Shown: positions 6,501 through 14,014 of the stretch, piece by piece | Layout of the letters: every line of letters begins with the position of its first letter | Position numbering within the stretch: position 1 is the first letter of the stretch | Assembly: GCA_029339195.1 (NCBI GenBank) | Contig: JAPTJF010000782.1 | Span: 1 to 14,014, forward strand | Direction of reading: 5' to 3' | Length of the DNA: 14,014 bases | Origin: Micractinium sp. NFX-FRZ | Lineage: Eukaryota; Chlorophyta; Trebouxiophyceae; Chlorellales; Chlorellaceae | Notes under the pieces: model-generated | What the model was told of the DNA's origin: nothing | What the model saw: only the letters and a program-made list of their open reading frames with translations | The model's database searches: none | Made by a program: the position numbers and the translations under genes

Positions 6501-9500
6501 TTCACCCTGCCGCACACGCTTTCCGGTCCGCCGACTTTCCCAGTTGGTGATGTAGTGCTGAATTCCTGCTGCTGCAGGCACACCCAAACGAGATGGACTG
6601 GGACCCCGCCATCTCCGACTGCCGGAACCAGCCCTGGAACTGCAAGTTCAAGCGTGAGTGATGGGAGCTTTGAGGGTGGGGGGAGTAGGCGTGGGAGGAG
6701 GAACATGGGAGGGAAAATGTGGGTATGAGCATGGGAGGAGAAAGGAGGGAGGAAGCGTGGGTATGAGCGTGGAGGAAAGGTGGGTGTTCTCTCCCAGGAG
6801 CCAGGCCAGCAGGGGTTGCAGCTGCTGCTGCTGCTGCAGCAGCTGCTGCTGCTGCTGCTGCAGCAGCTGCTGCTGCCCCTGCTGCAGGGTTCCCATTCTA
6901 CCCGAGCTGGTTGTGCTGTGTTGTGTTGTGTATGTGTCTGTTTCTGAAACCCTTGGGTTGCCCCCCACGCGGTGCTCCGCAGCCGCCGCCCTGGTGCTCA
7001 TGTGCCTCAACATAACCTGCCTCTCCCTCTACTGGCTCCTCTACGTCTTCTTCGTCTCCCGGGCCATCCACAACCTCAAGTTCCTGGTGAGCGGCGGGTG
7101 TGCTGTGCTGTGCTGTGCTGCCCTTGTAGGCTGGTGCGGCCAGGCAGGCAGGCGGGCGGGCCATCAGCCACCTGCTCAGCACGCGCCTGCTCAGCATGCA
7201 CAGCGCAGCGCGTGGTGGTGATTCGCGCTGCGGCGCCGGCTCCCTTGTAGGCGCGTAAGTGACGGCAGGGCTCGTCTCCCTGCCTGAGGGATGCGCCCTA
7301 ACTTGTGTTCACCCCCTGGCACCTGCGCGCAGCCGTACAACGTCATGAGAATGGCCAACCTGACCGTCCGCCTGCAGGTGCGCCGGGTACTCAGCTGTGC
7401 CAGCATGCTTTGGTCAAGGGTCACAGCGTGTGCACCGCGCCTCTGGCCTGTGCCAAACTAGCCCCGTCGCCAACTTACCACCTGCCCACATGGTCAAAAC
7501 AAAACAGAGACGATTGTGTGTTTGCCACCTGGCAGGTCCGCCTGCGCGCCCTCTCCATCTTCTTCTTCCTCATCTGCGTCATCTCCTACAGCTTTGGTGA
7601 GCCCGCCCGCTGCCCCATCCTGCCTGCCCAGCGTGCCTCCCCTTCCAGCATGTCTCCTAATTGCCTGCCCGCCCGCCTCCCTGCCTGCCCAGCTGCGGGT
7701 GCCGGTCAGTGTGGAGGCATGCCTGGCACTGTGTACTGCACACTGGAGGCATGCCTTCAGCTCTCAGGGTGAATGCCACCCTCATGCCCACCCCTCTCCC
7801 GCCGCCCCCCTCCGACCTGCATTGCAGTCGACCTGAACACCTGTAGCAGGTCAGGCCCGCCAGCCGGCCGCTGCCAGCGCACTCTTGTGGCCCGCCAGCC
7901 GGCCGCTGCCAGCGCACCCTTGTGGCCCGCCTGCATGCGGGCCGGCCTGCCTGCTCCTCTGGCGCCTGCTTGCCTCGGCGCATGCATCTGGCAGCGGCGG
8001 CTGGCATTGCATTGCTTCCGCTCTCGACCGCCCAACCCTCCACTTCCCCCACCCCTGTACGGCACTGATCGCCTGTATTGTTTGGCTGCTGTCTGTGTCT
8101 TCTTGCTTGCAGCTACATCCTCAGCTGGCTGGGCTACCTACCGATGCAGCTCGTAATGACAGCCACAGCAATTGCAAACGGCTACATGTGCATGCCCAAG
8201 CGGCCGCACGAGGCGGGCGTCCTTCAGGTGAGAGGCAGTGCTGACCGGCATGCCTTTTGCTGACCTGGCATGCCTTTGCTGACCTGGCATGCCTTTGCTG
8301 ACCTGGCATGCCTTTGCTGACCTGGCATATCTTTTGCTGATCTGTCATGGCCTTTGCTGACACGGCATGGCCTCAGCACTGCCTCTCGCACTGCCCCCCG
8401 CACTCTTGTTGCCTCCCTCGTCACCCACCGCACCTCTCACACTGCCTCCTCGCCCTGACACGCCTGCCCGCAGGTGTGGCTCCAGGAGTTTTGCTGGACG
8501 GAGGCTGATGTGCCGAGGAAGCGTGCAGAGCGGGGCGCCAGCCTGCCGCCCTGCGCCCCAGAGGGCCCCTGCCTGCAGCGGGAGCCCATGTTCTGCTTCG
8601 AGGTGAGCCATGTGTACTCCTGTTGGCGATGTGTGTATCAGTTGAAAAGTGTAGTCCTGGATGCTGTTGTTCATGCAATCCATGCTCTGCTGCCAGTTGG
8701 GGGTGAGCGCAAACGGTGGAGCAGGGTGCTGAGCAATACCCTGCTGCCCTGCCCTGCCCTGCCCTGTTTCACTGTCCTTTGCTTTTGGCGCAACATTGTG
8801 TGCCTCGGCTGTCCTCCCTCTTGCGTTGCCCCACCGCAGACGGCGGTCAAGTGCATGTTCTGGAGCTTCCTCGTCTGTGAGTCGCACGCTGGGCCGCGCT
8901 GCGTGCCGCGGCGCCCTGCACAGCCTGGCCTGCTCCAACACAAACGCATGTCCCGTCCCGCCTGCCGCCATTGCAAGGGCAGGCAGCGCACAAGGCAGGC
9001 TCTGAGTGCGCCTTTTGCCAGGTTGCGAGGAATACTTCAACTAGGCTGTCAGGGTAGGAACACGTCTCAACCTTTACTGACCACGTTGCCCAGCACATGG
9101 CCACTGCAGATGACTATGGGGAGCGGCGGCGCACGGCAGAGGCGGAGGAGGCGCAGGTGCAGGCTGCTCTGGCCAGCTGGGACCTGGAGCATTTTGAGTG
9201 CTTCTGGGAGAGGAGCCTGGACACAAAGGCGGTGGTGGGGTGGAGCGAGGACACGGTGAGATCGGGCAGGGGAGTGGGATGGTGACGGTCGGGTGCGGAT
9301 GTACCGGCGAGCGGCAGGTTGGATGGCCGCTGGCGCTGGGTCGGTGAGCGCGTGTGTGGTGGACGGTGCAGCGAAGGCGCCGCATCCACCCCTGCAGTAA
9401 GCGGTGAGTGCAAGTGGGCAACTTTGGTGCGACTCCTCACACGCTGCCGGTCACCGGCCATGGTCGGCGTCATGCCCGCCTGCCCACCGACCGGCACATT

Positions 9501-12500
9501 GCTCATATGCCCCGCCTACAGGTGGTGATTGCGTTCCGTGGCACCGCCAGCCTGGCAAATGTCAAGGCAGACCTGCAGGTGGGTCTGGCTGGTGATTCTA
9601 TTGCTGCTGAGAGCTGGGGATGGGGCAACCGTGCCATCACCTGCTTTTGGTCTCACCTCTTCCTCACCCACATTCCCTTGCCCCGCTCCCGGCCCGCCTC
9701 TCCCCCGCAGGTCTGGCGCACCCGCTGGCCCGCCGGCATCGGCAGCCCCCTCCTGTGTTCCGCTCCCATGGTGCATCGCGGCTTCCTGGCCTGCTACAGC
9801 GCAAATGCCTTCAGCGAGCGCCTGCTGTCCCGCCTGGAGAGCATCCTGTACCGCTGCAGCCACACGGAGCAGGGGGCGCGGCGCACCGTCACCGTCTACG
9901 TCACCGGGTGGGTGGTTCAATTGGCGCTGCCTGCCTGCTGAGCGCGATGTGGTTCAGAGGAAGTCATCGCATGCCGCTGGGTGAGCGAGCGCACGCGGGA
10001 AGCTCTGCTTTTCAACTCAGCACAAGGACTGGCCATGTGGCAGCATGCAGTTTGCTGCTCTGTTGTGTGCGGTTCTGTGCACCAACGGCTGCCCACCCAT
10101 GGGCTCTGCCAAGCCCTGCACAGCCCAGCGGGGCAGACTTGCCAGCCCGCTGAATGCCTCTCGTGCCCGCGCCCACCCCCCGCTGCCCTCCCCCTGGCAG
10201 GCACTCGCTGGGCGGCGCCATGGCGGCGCTGTGTGCTTTCGACATCAAGAACCGCTGCCCCTGCGCCGAGGGGTACATCAACGTGAAATGTGAGGCAGCC
10301 CAGGCTCGTGCGGCGTGGTGGGGAGGCCATGCAAGGCAGGGACGGCGGGGGGAGGGGCGGCAAGGGGGCTCTGCCCAGCGCCGACCCATGTGGGCAGCGC
10401 TGTTGTTGGCTGCTCTTGCCAGGGCAAGGCAGGGCAGGGCTTCTGAGCTGATCATCCGTCTACGTGCACACCCTCTGGGCTCTGCTGCCCGCCCGCCTCA
10501 CCCCCCTGCGTGTCCCGCAGGCTACACCTTTGGCGCCCCCCGCCCCGGCAACAAAGCCTTTGCCCGGGAGTTCAACACGGCCGTGCCCGACTGCTGGGTG
10601 AGCGCTGCGCACTGTTTGGAGCGCTGTGCTGTGCTGTGCTGTGCTGTGCCCTGTCAGCAGCAGGTGCGCAGTGCATGGCTGGCGGGTGCATGAGGAGCGC
10701 CTGAGGATGTGGTGCGTAGTCTGCGCCTGCTTGCCATGTGGGGGATTGAGAGCTATGCCCCTTGTTGTGCTGTACACGAACCCATCTCCCTGCCTGCAGC
10801 AACTCATCAACTCGGATGATGTGGTGACATCGGCAGGCAAGGTGAGATCGCAGGCGCAGGTGGCAGCCGTGCTGTCTGCTCCTCTTTGCCGCATCGGGCG
10901 CCGGCACTGCCTGCTGCTCGTCTGTAGTGCTGCCTCATTAACAATCGGTCAGTCGCTGTCACGCCCCGCTCCTGTACCCCGTCTCCGCTTCTGCACCTCT
11001 CCCTCCCTGCCCTGCCACGTCTCGCTTCGACACTCCTCCCACCACATCCGGTGTGCTAGCACACAACACCCTCTGGGCTCCTCTGCTCCCGCATTGGCCA
11101 CGCCTCGCTGCTCACCTCCCGCCCCTTCCACACCCCGTCTCACTGCCCACCCCTTTCCACCTGCTTCCGTACCTTGCCCTCCCCCGCAGTTTGGCTTCCT
11201 CTACACGCGCATCGGCCACCGCGTGCTGCTCAACCGGCTGGGCGACCTGCTGGTGCGGCCCAACTACGTGGAGACGCAGATACGGGGGGTGCCCGGAGGT
11301 GGGTTCAGCAGCTGTACACACTCAGGGTTGACCTGTGCGCCGGAGGGTGCCCGTGCCGTTGTGACGTAGGCAGCGGCGGTGCCTGGTTGTGCAGTTTGGC
11401 TGGACGAGTGTGCACACGCTGGGCCTCCTCCCCATCCAAACCCTTTCACACCTGTTCACGCGCCTCCTCCCCCCTGCACCTCCACCTGCCCCTCCCCTCT
11501 CCAGGCACCTCTGTGAACGACCACCTGCTGACCTCCTACCAAATTTGTGCTGCCTCCCCTCGCCCTCCACATCTTTAATTGCGTCCTCTCCATCTGCCCC
11601 TTGTTTTGTTTCTCCACCCGCAGGCGCATCCGTGAAGGACCATCTGCTGACTTCCTACCAAAAGGCGGTGGTGGCGGTGGTGGCCGCCCAATTTGGCAAG
11701 AAGTCGCTCAAGGAGGGGCGGGAGGGGGTGCTCTCGCTGACGCAGCAAAAGGGTGAGCAGGCGAGCAGGAGGGGCTGCTCATCCTGGCACAGCACAGCGC
11801 AGGGTGCAGGGGTGGGATGCCATGCTGTGAGTGGCATTTAATTTAGTTATGCATGGATGACAGGCTGCTGTCCTTGGGCATGCTGCTCAGGTTGCTGATG
11901 GGCTGGTGCTGGTGCGCGCCATCATCTCCCCTGCCCGATGTGCCCTGCTGGTGCCCGCTGCCCTCCCCGCCCGCCCGCAGGCATGCTGCACGTGCTGCAG
12001 AGCGCAGGTCTGACCCGACGAGAGATGCGCCTGCTGGAAGAGCACGGCTGGGAGGCGTGGCGCAGCTTGCAGCAGAACGAGCGCAAGCAGCGCAGCCGGC
12101 GGCGGCGCGGCAGCGGCAGCGGCGAGGCAGTGGCTGCCGCAGCGGCGCTCATAGAGGCGGAGGCAGGGCAGCCGCTGCAGGCTGTAGTTGTGGAGCCGGC
12201 AGGGCCGCTTGAGCACCTGGAGACAGGAGAGGGCAGCCCCGGCGGGCAGCAGCTGGGACTGCCAGCTCTAGCAGCTCCTGCAGCAGCAACAGCAGCAGCA
12301 GAAGCGGTGGCGGCAGCACAGCCCGATTTGGAGGCGGGCGGCGGGGAGCAGCACCGGGCGGAGGAGCGGGACGGCGTGGTCCACATGACACAGATGCACT
12401 GCCGCACGCGCTGCGGCCGCCGCTGCCGCACGATTTGCGCACTCCTGGGCAAGCAGCCGCGAACAGCTGGCGAGACAGCATCGCCCATGGATGATGCCCC

Positions 12501-13327
12501 GGCGACCCAGCAGCAGCAGCAGCAGCAGCAGCAGGATGGGAAGCAGCAGCAGCAGCAGCAGGATGGGAAGCAGCAGGAGCAGCAGCAGCCTGACCAGGCG
12601 CCGCTGCAGGCAATAGCAGAGGTTGGGGAGGAGGGAGATGAGGGGTCTGCTGGCAAATCGTCTGGCAAGGAAGGTGCCCCCTCACCTCCCGACTCCCCAC
12701 CGCCGCCCGAGTCGCCGCCCCCCTCACTGCTAGCCTCGCCACGGCCGCACCGGGAGCAACAGCGGCGGCGCGACCACTGGTGGCAGCCCGTGGTGAGTGT
12801 TGACTGTGTGGCCGCATGCAGTGCCGCTGGCGCTCCGCTGGGCAGCGTGGCTTGCGCGGTCTTTGCTGATGCATGGTGTTGCATTTCAAGCCTACCCAAC
12901 TCTACAGTAGCCTGCCTGCCTGTGCACCACTTTACAGCCGTCAGCAAGCATGGGACCCCCACCGTTCTCCCTGCTGTGGCCTCTCCCCCTTCGTTTTGTG
13001 CAGGCCGCCGCCCTGGGCTGGGACCGCCTGCCCTCCCTGGGCCGCTCCCTCTCCTCATCCTCCCTGGCCTCTGCCGCCTCCTCAAGCCCGGAAGCTTCCG
13101 ATGCCGGCACCCGAGGCCCCGCCCGTGAGACCCCCGCCTTCCCTTTGGTGCTCGACTGGCCAGGCGGCGGCGGTAGCGGCAGCGGCAGGCCCGAGATGCC
13201 AGAGGCCCTCAGCGGGCGAGCGCTGCAAGAGCACTCTGCACCCGAGCACTCCCCTGGGGCAGCAGGGCCAGCAGCGGCAGCAGGCCCAGCAGCTGTGGCA
13301 GGGCCAGCTATTGACGGAGTATCATAG
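3139..13327 (+). CDS. Multi-pass membrane protein: Wntless-like transmembrane domain fused to a class 3 (alpha/beta) lipase, 25 exons
   Basis: Exons: 3139-3543, 3710-3790, 4276-4391, 4663-4741, 5308-5405, 5711-5790, 6014-6135, 6578-6653, 6983-7086, 7333-7377, 7536-7596, 7828-7849, 8113-8227, 8474-8602, 8840-8876, 9110-9255, 9522-9578, 9711-9907, 10201-10289, 10521-10597, 10800-10841, 11190-11298, 11624-11752, 11981-12792, 13004-13327. All 24 introns are GT-AG and every junction keeps frame, giving 1183 aa and a TAG stop. The start is the first ATG after an in-frame stop at 3112-3114. The order is a disordered Ser/Pro/Ala-rich N terminus (1-135), about eight membrane helices (about 141-455), a linker, a lipase domain (about 540-790) and a low-complexity tail. 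The lipase has FRGT (577-580), VHRGF (612-616), GHSLGG with nucleophile Ser659, FGAPRPGN (690-697), Asp718 and His769. It is probably a membrane-anchored acylglycerol or phospholipid lipase. Metazoan diacylglycerol lipases also join helices to this fold but have four helices. Substrate and compartment are not determinable. Exon boundaries are predicted, not observed; least certain are the microexon at 7828 and the 37-nt exon at 8840. Confidence 0.85.
3831..3856 (+). repeat. CTGGG pentanucleotide repeat in intron 2
   Basis: About five tandem CTGGG units follow soon after the donor at 3791, preceded by three variant GCGCTG units. It is a simple repeat with no evident function. Confidence 0.8.
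5115..5254 (+). repeat. Degenerate ~35-nt repeat series resembling the start of exon 5
   Basis: Starts at about 5115, 5150, 5184 and 5220 share a CAGCTCACCAA / CTCATCAACCTC / CAGCCCATCAACCT theme. That theme resembles the acceptor and first codons of exon 5 at 5305 (CAGCTCGCCAACCTCGTC). The spacing is 34-36 nt. Copies are weak outside the first 15 nt, so chance similarity in C-rich sequence is possible. Confidence 0.4.
6206..6241 (+). other. Candidate cassette exon: diverged second copy of the end of exon 7
   Basis: After CTGCAG (acceptor) there are 36 nt encoding KGGLLSITVVSQ, followed by a GT donor (6242). The segment is phase 0 at both ends, so it could be included between exons 7 and 8 without breaking the frame. 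It resembles the last 12 residues of exon 7 (ESVLLSLTVLLQ; 23 of 36 nt identical). It is not in the main model because it would put a Lys after membrane helix 5. RNA evidence is needed to tell cassette exon from remnant. Confidence 0.4.
6358..6393 (+). other. Third copy of the end of exon 7 (intronic remnant)
   Basis: These 36 nt encode ECVLSALTVLLQ and match exon 7 positions 6100-6135 at 29 of 36 bases, including an identical 18-nt 3' end. The CAG is followed by GATG rather than GT and there is no good acceptor just before, so it looks like a non-functional duplicate. Confidence 0.6.
6817..6886 (+). repeat. CTG/CAG trinucleotide repeat block in intron 8
   Basis: Runs of CTG alternate with short CAG pairs (GCAGCAGCTGCTG...), so the block is partly self-complementary and could form hairpins. 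It lies about 100 nt before the acceptor of exon 9. A purine-rich stretch with two GTGGGTATGAGC units (about 6718-6772) lies just upstream. Confidence 0.85.
7101..7120 (+). repeat. TGCTG pentamer repeat in intron 9
   Basis: Four TGCTG units lie 14 nt after the exon 9 donor. The same pentamer array recurs at 10621-10650 near another donor. Confidence 0.75.
7828..7849 (+). other. 22-nt microexon (exon 12)
   Basis: This short exon (reading V-DLNTCS-S with its split codons) joins exon 11 in phase 1 and exon 13 in phase 2. Omitting it would join the flanks in the wrong frame, which supports it. It forms the loop between predicted helices 7 and 8. Confidence 0.65.
7856..7925 (+). repeat. Tandem 35-nt duplication in intron 12
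   Basis: The units at 7856-7890 and 7891-7925 differ at one base (CTCTTG versus CCCTTG). A partial third CCCGCC follows. It lies just after the donor of microexon 12 at 7850. Confidence 0.9.
8241..8373 (+). repeat. Minisatellite, 19-20 nt unit, ~7 copies, in intron 13
   Basis: The unit CTGACCTGGCATGCCTTTG begins at 8241, 8260, 8279, 8298, 8317, 8337 and 8357. The three middle copies are identical and the outer ones have diverged, with 20-nt variants near the end. Each unit contains GCATGC or a variant. The opposite-strand reading frame here is an artefact of the repeat. Confidence 0.95.
10621..10650 (+). repeat. GCTGT pentamer repeat in intron 20
   Basis: Five GCTGT units lie about 20 nt after the donor of exon 20. 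The array is similar to the one in intron 9. Confidence 0.75.
11505..11544 (+). other. Partial duplicate of the catalytic-His exon
   Basis: A CCAG acceptor is followed by 40 nt encoding (G)TSVNDHLLTSYQ, matching exon 23 at 11624-11663 (ASVKDHLLTSYQ) at 34 of 40 bases and with the same phase. After TSYQ the similarity stops and the frame reaches a stop at 11576-11578 without a strong donor. Used as a terminal exon, it would give a short isoform that keeps the catalytic His but lacks the tail. Otherwise it is a decaying duplicate. Confidence 0.7.
11981..13327 (+). other. Low-complexity C-terminal tail with polyglutamine (exons 24-25)
   Basis: Exon 24 starts with an ordered helical piece (MLHVLQSAGLTRREMRLLEE) and a basic cluster (KQRSRRRR). 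It then becomes Ala/Gln/Glu-rich, with Q9 at 12508-12534 and Q6 at 12544-12561 separated by DGK repeats, and a Ser-Pro-Pro-rich stretch. Exon 25 is Ser/Ala/Gly/Pro-rich with imperfect AAAGPA repeats and ends at TAG 13325-13327. The Gln codons are all CAG, so length may vary between strains. The tail is probably disordered and on the same side of the membrane as the lipase. Confidence 0.75.
12508..12588 (+). repeat. Coding CAG repeat
   Basis: (CAG)9, then GATGGGAAG, (CAG)6, GATGGGAAG, (CAG)2, GAG and (CAG)3 encode polyglutamine with DGK interruptions. Use of CAG alone points to replication slippage. Confidence 0.95.
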
Positions 13328-13503
13328 CAAGGTGGCAGCGGCGGAGCAGCCCAGGGGCGATTCGCCCACTCAAGATGCCAGCACGACCCTGAAGCTGGCC
13401 AACTGAACTCAACCAACATGACCTCAGCCATTAGCGCATGCATTCGTGCACATGCCCCGCGCGCCTTCAGTGTGCTCGACTCTCCCTCCTCATCTCAGTT
13501 TTG

Positions 13504-13775
13504 TTCAAATGTGGCAAGCCCTGTGCTGCATGCGTAAACACTTTTGCTCAGATTTGGCCCTCAAGCTGCCCGCTCCAAGGTGCACCGGTGTCCTAGGTGC
13601 ACCGGTGTACACACCTCTTTAGTGTAGTGCCGGGGCTAACCCTCAAGTCGGCTCCGATGCCTCGTCAGCGGCAGTGCACAGCCTGGGATAGAGCAGATGC
13701 TGTTGTCAGGTGGCTCTGTGGGCTCTTGACATTTGGCTTGAGAGCTCTGTGCCAGCAGGGAGATGTCATGCTTGT
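13504..13775 (+). repeat. Diverged direct repeat of the 2643-2945 region
   Basis: Shared blocks in the same order are CAAGCCCTGTGCT (2655 and 13515 areas), GGTGCACC, GCAGRTGCTGT followed by GGTGGCTCTRTGGGC (2846 and 13691 areas), and GTGCMAGCAGGG (about 2920 and 13750). Spacing between the first and third blocks is about 190 nt upstream and about 175 nt downstream. It may be an old dispersed element or a duplicated 3' UTR. Confidence 0.55.
13578..13608 (+). repeat. Two copies of AGGTGCACCGGTGT
   Basis: The 14-mer lies at 13578-13591 and 13595-13608 with a 17-nt period. Each contains the palindromes GTGCAC and ACCGGT. Confidence 0.9.
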
Positions 13776-13790
13776 TGCCTCTGCCTGAAC

Positions 13791-14014
13791 CTAGTCCTTT
13801 AGGTCATCCCCAAGCGCAGCCTCCCCTCTAAACGCAATGAGCTCGATTCTGGCCGATAGATCGACTTTCTGCCTCGGGTTTGCCCTAGTAATATCACTAG
13901 CATCGGATTTAGCACCATCTGAAGGCAGCGAGGGGCCCTTCCGGCGCGGGGCCTTGCGAAGCGGGTTTGGGGATGGCAGCCACCAGTCGCAGGCGGACCG
14001 CATCGGCCTCCTTT
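13791..14014 (-). CDS. Unrecognised ORF, C-terminal part, convergent with the lipase gene
   Basis: On the minus strand a frame is open from the window edge to TAG at 13793-13791, with about 73 residues. An ATG at 14003-14001 is available, but the frame stays open beyond it, so the start is unknown. The peptide has a basic part (PLRKAPRRKG) and ends in a charged stretch (NPRQKVDLSARIELIAFRGE). I do not recognise a family. Codons such as GGT, GCT, AAA, GAT, AGT and ATT are much AT-richer at third positions than in the lipase gene. This could mean a transposon-derived gene, a recent arrival, or that the ORF is not real. Confidence 0.4.
   Translation of the reverse strand, partial: RRPMRSACDWWLPSPNPLRKAPRRKGPSLPSDGAKSDASDITRANPRQKVDLSARIELIAFRGEAALGDDLKD

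Larger units (their letters stand above)
3710..8191 (+). other. Wntless/MIG-14-like multi-pass transmembrane domain (exons 2-13)
   Basis: Hydrophobic segments in the joined exons lie at about residues 141-160, 173-197, 222-245, 251-274, 309-327, 354-378, 405-422 and 432-453, i.e. about eight helices. Similarity to the Wntless (MIG-14) and TMEM181-type domain rests on their order and local signatures: a LANLVFFLVPNAYVL helix, a tryptophan-rich pair around WSGFVRWTVWNTFFLMF, a KHWRKLG loop before helix 5, a CLSLYWLLYVFFV helix followed by an LPY loop, and a last helix ending in a polar MCMPKRP. Wntless proteins carry a luminal GOLD-like domain between helices 1 and 2; here only about 12 residues separate them. 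The match is recalled family knowledge, not a search result. A generic lipase-associated membrane domain is the alternative. Confidence 0.6.
9110..11752 (+). other. Class 3 lipase domain (exons 16-23)
   Basis: Exon 17 gives VVIAFRGTAS, the oxyanion-hole strand. Exon 18 gives VHRGFLACY and ends in VYVTG, which the split codon joins to HSLGGAMAALCAFD in exon 19 (nucleophile Ser659 in GHSLGG). Exon 20 gives YTFGAPRPGNKAF, exon 21 gives NSDDVV (Asp718 as the likely acid), exon 22 gives YTRIGHRVLL, and exon 23 gives DHLLTSYQK with His769 as the likely base. Order and spacing match the Lipase_3 family of alpha/beta hydrolases, so the enzyme should be active. Exon 16 is reached by joining the single T at 8876 to AT at 9110 (Tyr), giving FLVYDYGERR. 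Confidence 0.9.
13328..13790. other. 3' flank of the lipase gene
   Basis: No gene is supported here. No TGTAA motif is seen on the + strand between the stop and the window end, so the poly(A) signal is unplaced; GCGTAA at 13532-13537 occupies the place of the upstream copy's TGTAA. The region holds a short tandem repeat at 13578-13608 and is collinear with about 2643-2945. Confidence 0.5.

Noticed and set aside
8241..8373. CRISPR-like array
   Set aside because: The units are contiguous with no unique spacers and lie in a eukaryotic intron, so it is a minisatellite.
8345..9040. Antisense ORF of 231 aa
   Set aside because: It crosses lipase exons 14 and 15 and their introns and is low in complexity; the + strand exons explain the sequence.
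9022..9045. Possible exon starting GTTGCGAGGAATACTTC after TTTTGCCAG
   Set aside because: Joined to 8876 it reads CCEEYFN and hits a TAG with no donor. Joining 8876 to 9110 gives VYDYGERR in frame and continues into the lipase domain.
9094..9109. ATG at 9097 as a separate start for the lipase half
   Set aside because: It lies just before the acceptor at 9109, in intron sequence. Starting there would discard the phase-consistent link to the membrane exons, and no promoter-like gap exists.
11922..13085. Long antisense ORFs opposite exon 24 (387 and 246 aa)
   Set aside because: They mirror the CAG-rich, GC-rich coding strand (poly-Cys/Ser, poly-Ala). The + strand frame splices in phase to the lipase and gives the sensible product.
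1..14014. tRNA, rRNA or intact transposon
   Set aside because: No tRNA-like arms, rRNA segments, terminal inverted repeats or transposase/reverse transcriptase motifs were seen on either strand.

Overview
The window is nuclear DNA from a GC-rich green alga, most likely a chlorophyte of the Chlorella/trebouxiophyte kind. The grounds are many short GT-AG introns, strong G/C preference at third codon positions, a TGTAA polyadenylation motif, a Ser-Pro-Pro hydroxyproline-rich wall-protein segment, and abundant CAG/CTG and other low-complexity repeats in introns. The taxon is inferred; no marker gene is present.

Layout. (1) 1-2205, + strand: the 3' part of a gene for an extracellular hydroxyproline-rich glycoprotein with a degenerate von Willebrand D / root-cap-like domain; its 5' end lies outside the window. 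(2) 2206-3138: its 3' UTR, with TGTAA at 2708-2712, then the presumed promoter and 5' leader of the next gene, which has an 11-codon upstream ORF. (3) 3139-13327, + strand: one large gene that I reconstruct as 25 exons (3552 nt of coding sequence, 1183 aa), with every exon junction in phase. It encodes a disordered N terminus, a membrane domain of about eight helices resembling the Wntless/MIG-14 transmembrane family, a complete class 3 lipase domain (FRGT, GHSLGG, Asp, His), and a long low-complexity tail with polyglutamine. (4) 13328-13790: 3' flank carrying a diverged copy of the sequence found upstream of the gene. (5) 13791-14014, - strand: the C-terminal piece of an unrecognised ORF with lower GC.

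The main point of interest is the membrane-lipase gene. It joins a Wnt-sorting-receptor-like membrane domain to a lipase in an organism group with no known Wnt pathway. It also shows several exon-duplication traces: a partial second copy of the exon holding the catalytic His, two extra copies of the end of exon 7 in the following intron (one with usable splice sites), and a weak repeat series resembling the start of exon 5. The two complete gene models do not suggest a shared pathway; they are neighbours on the same strand.
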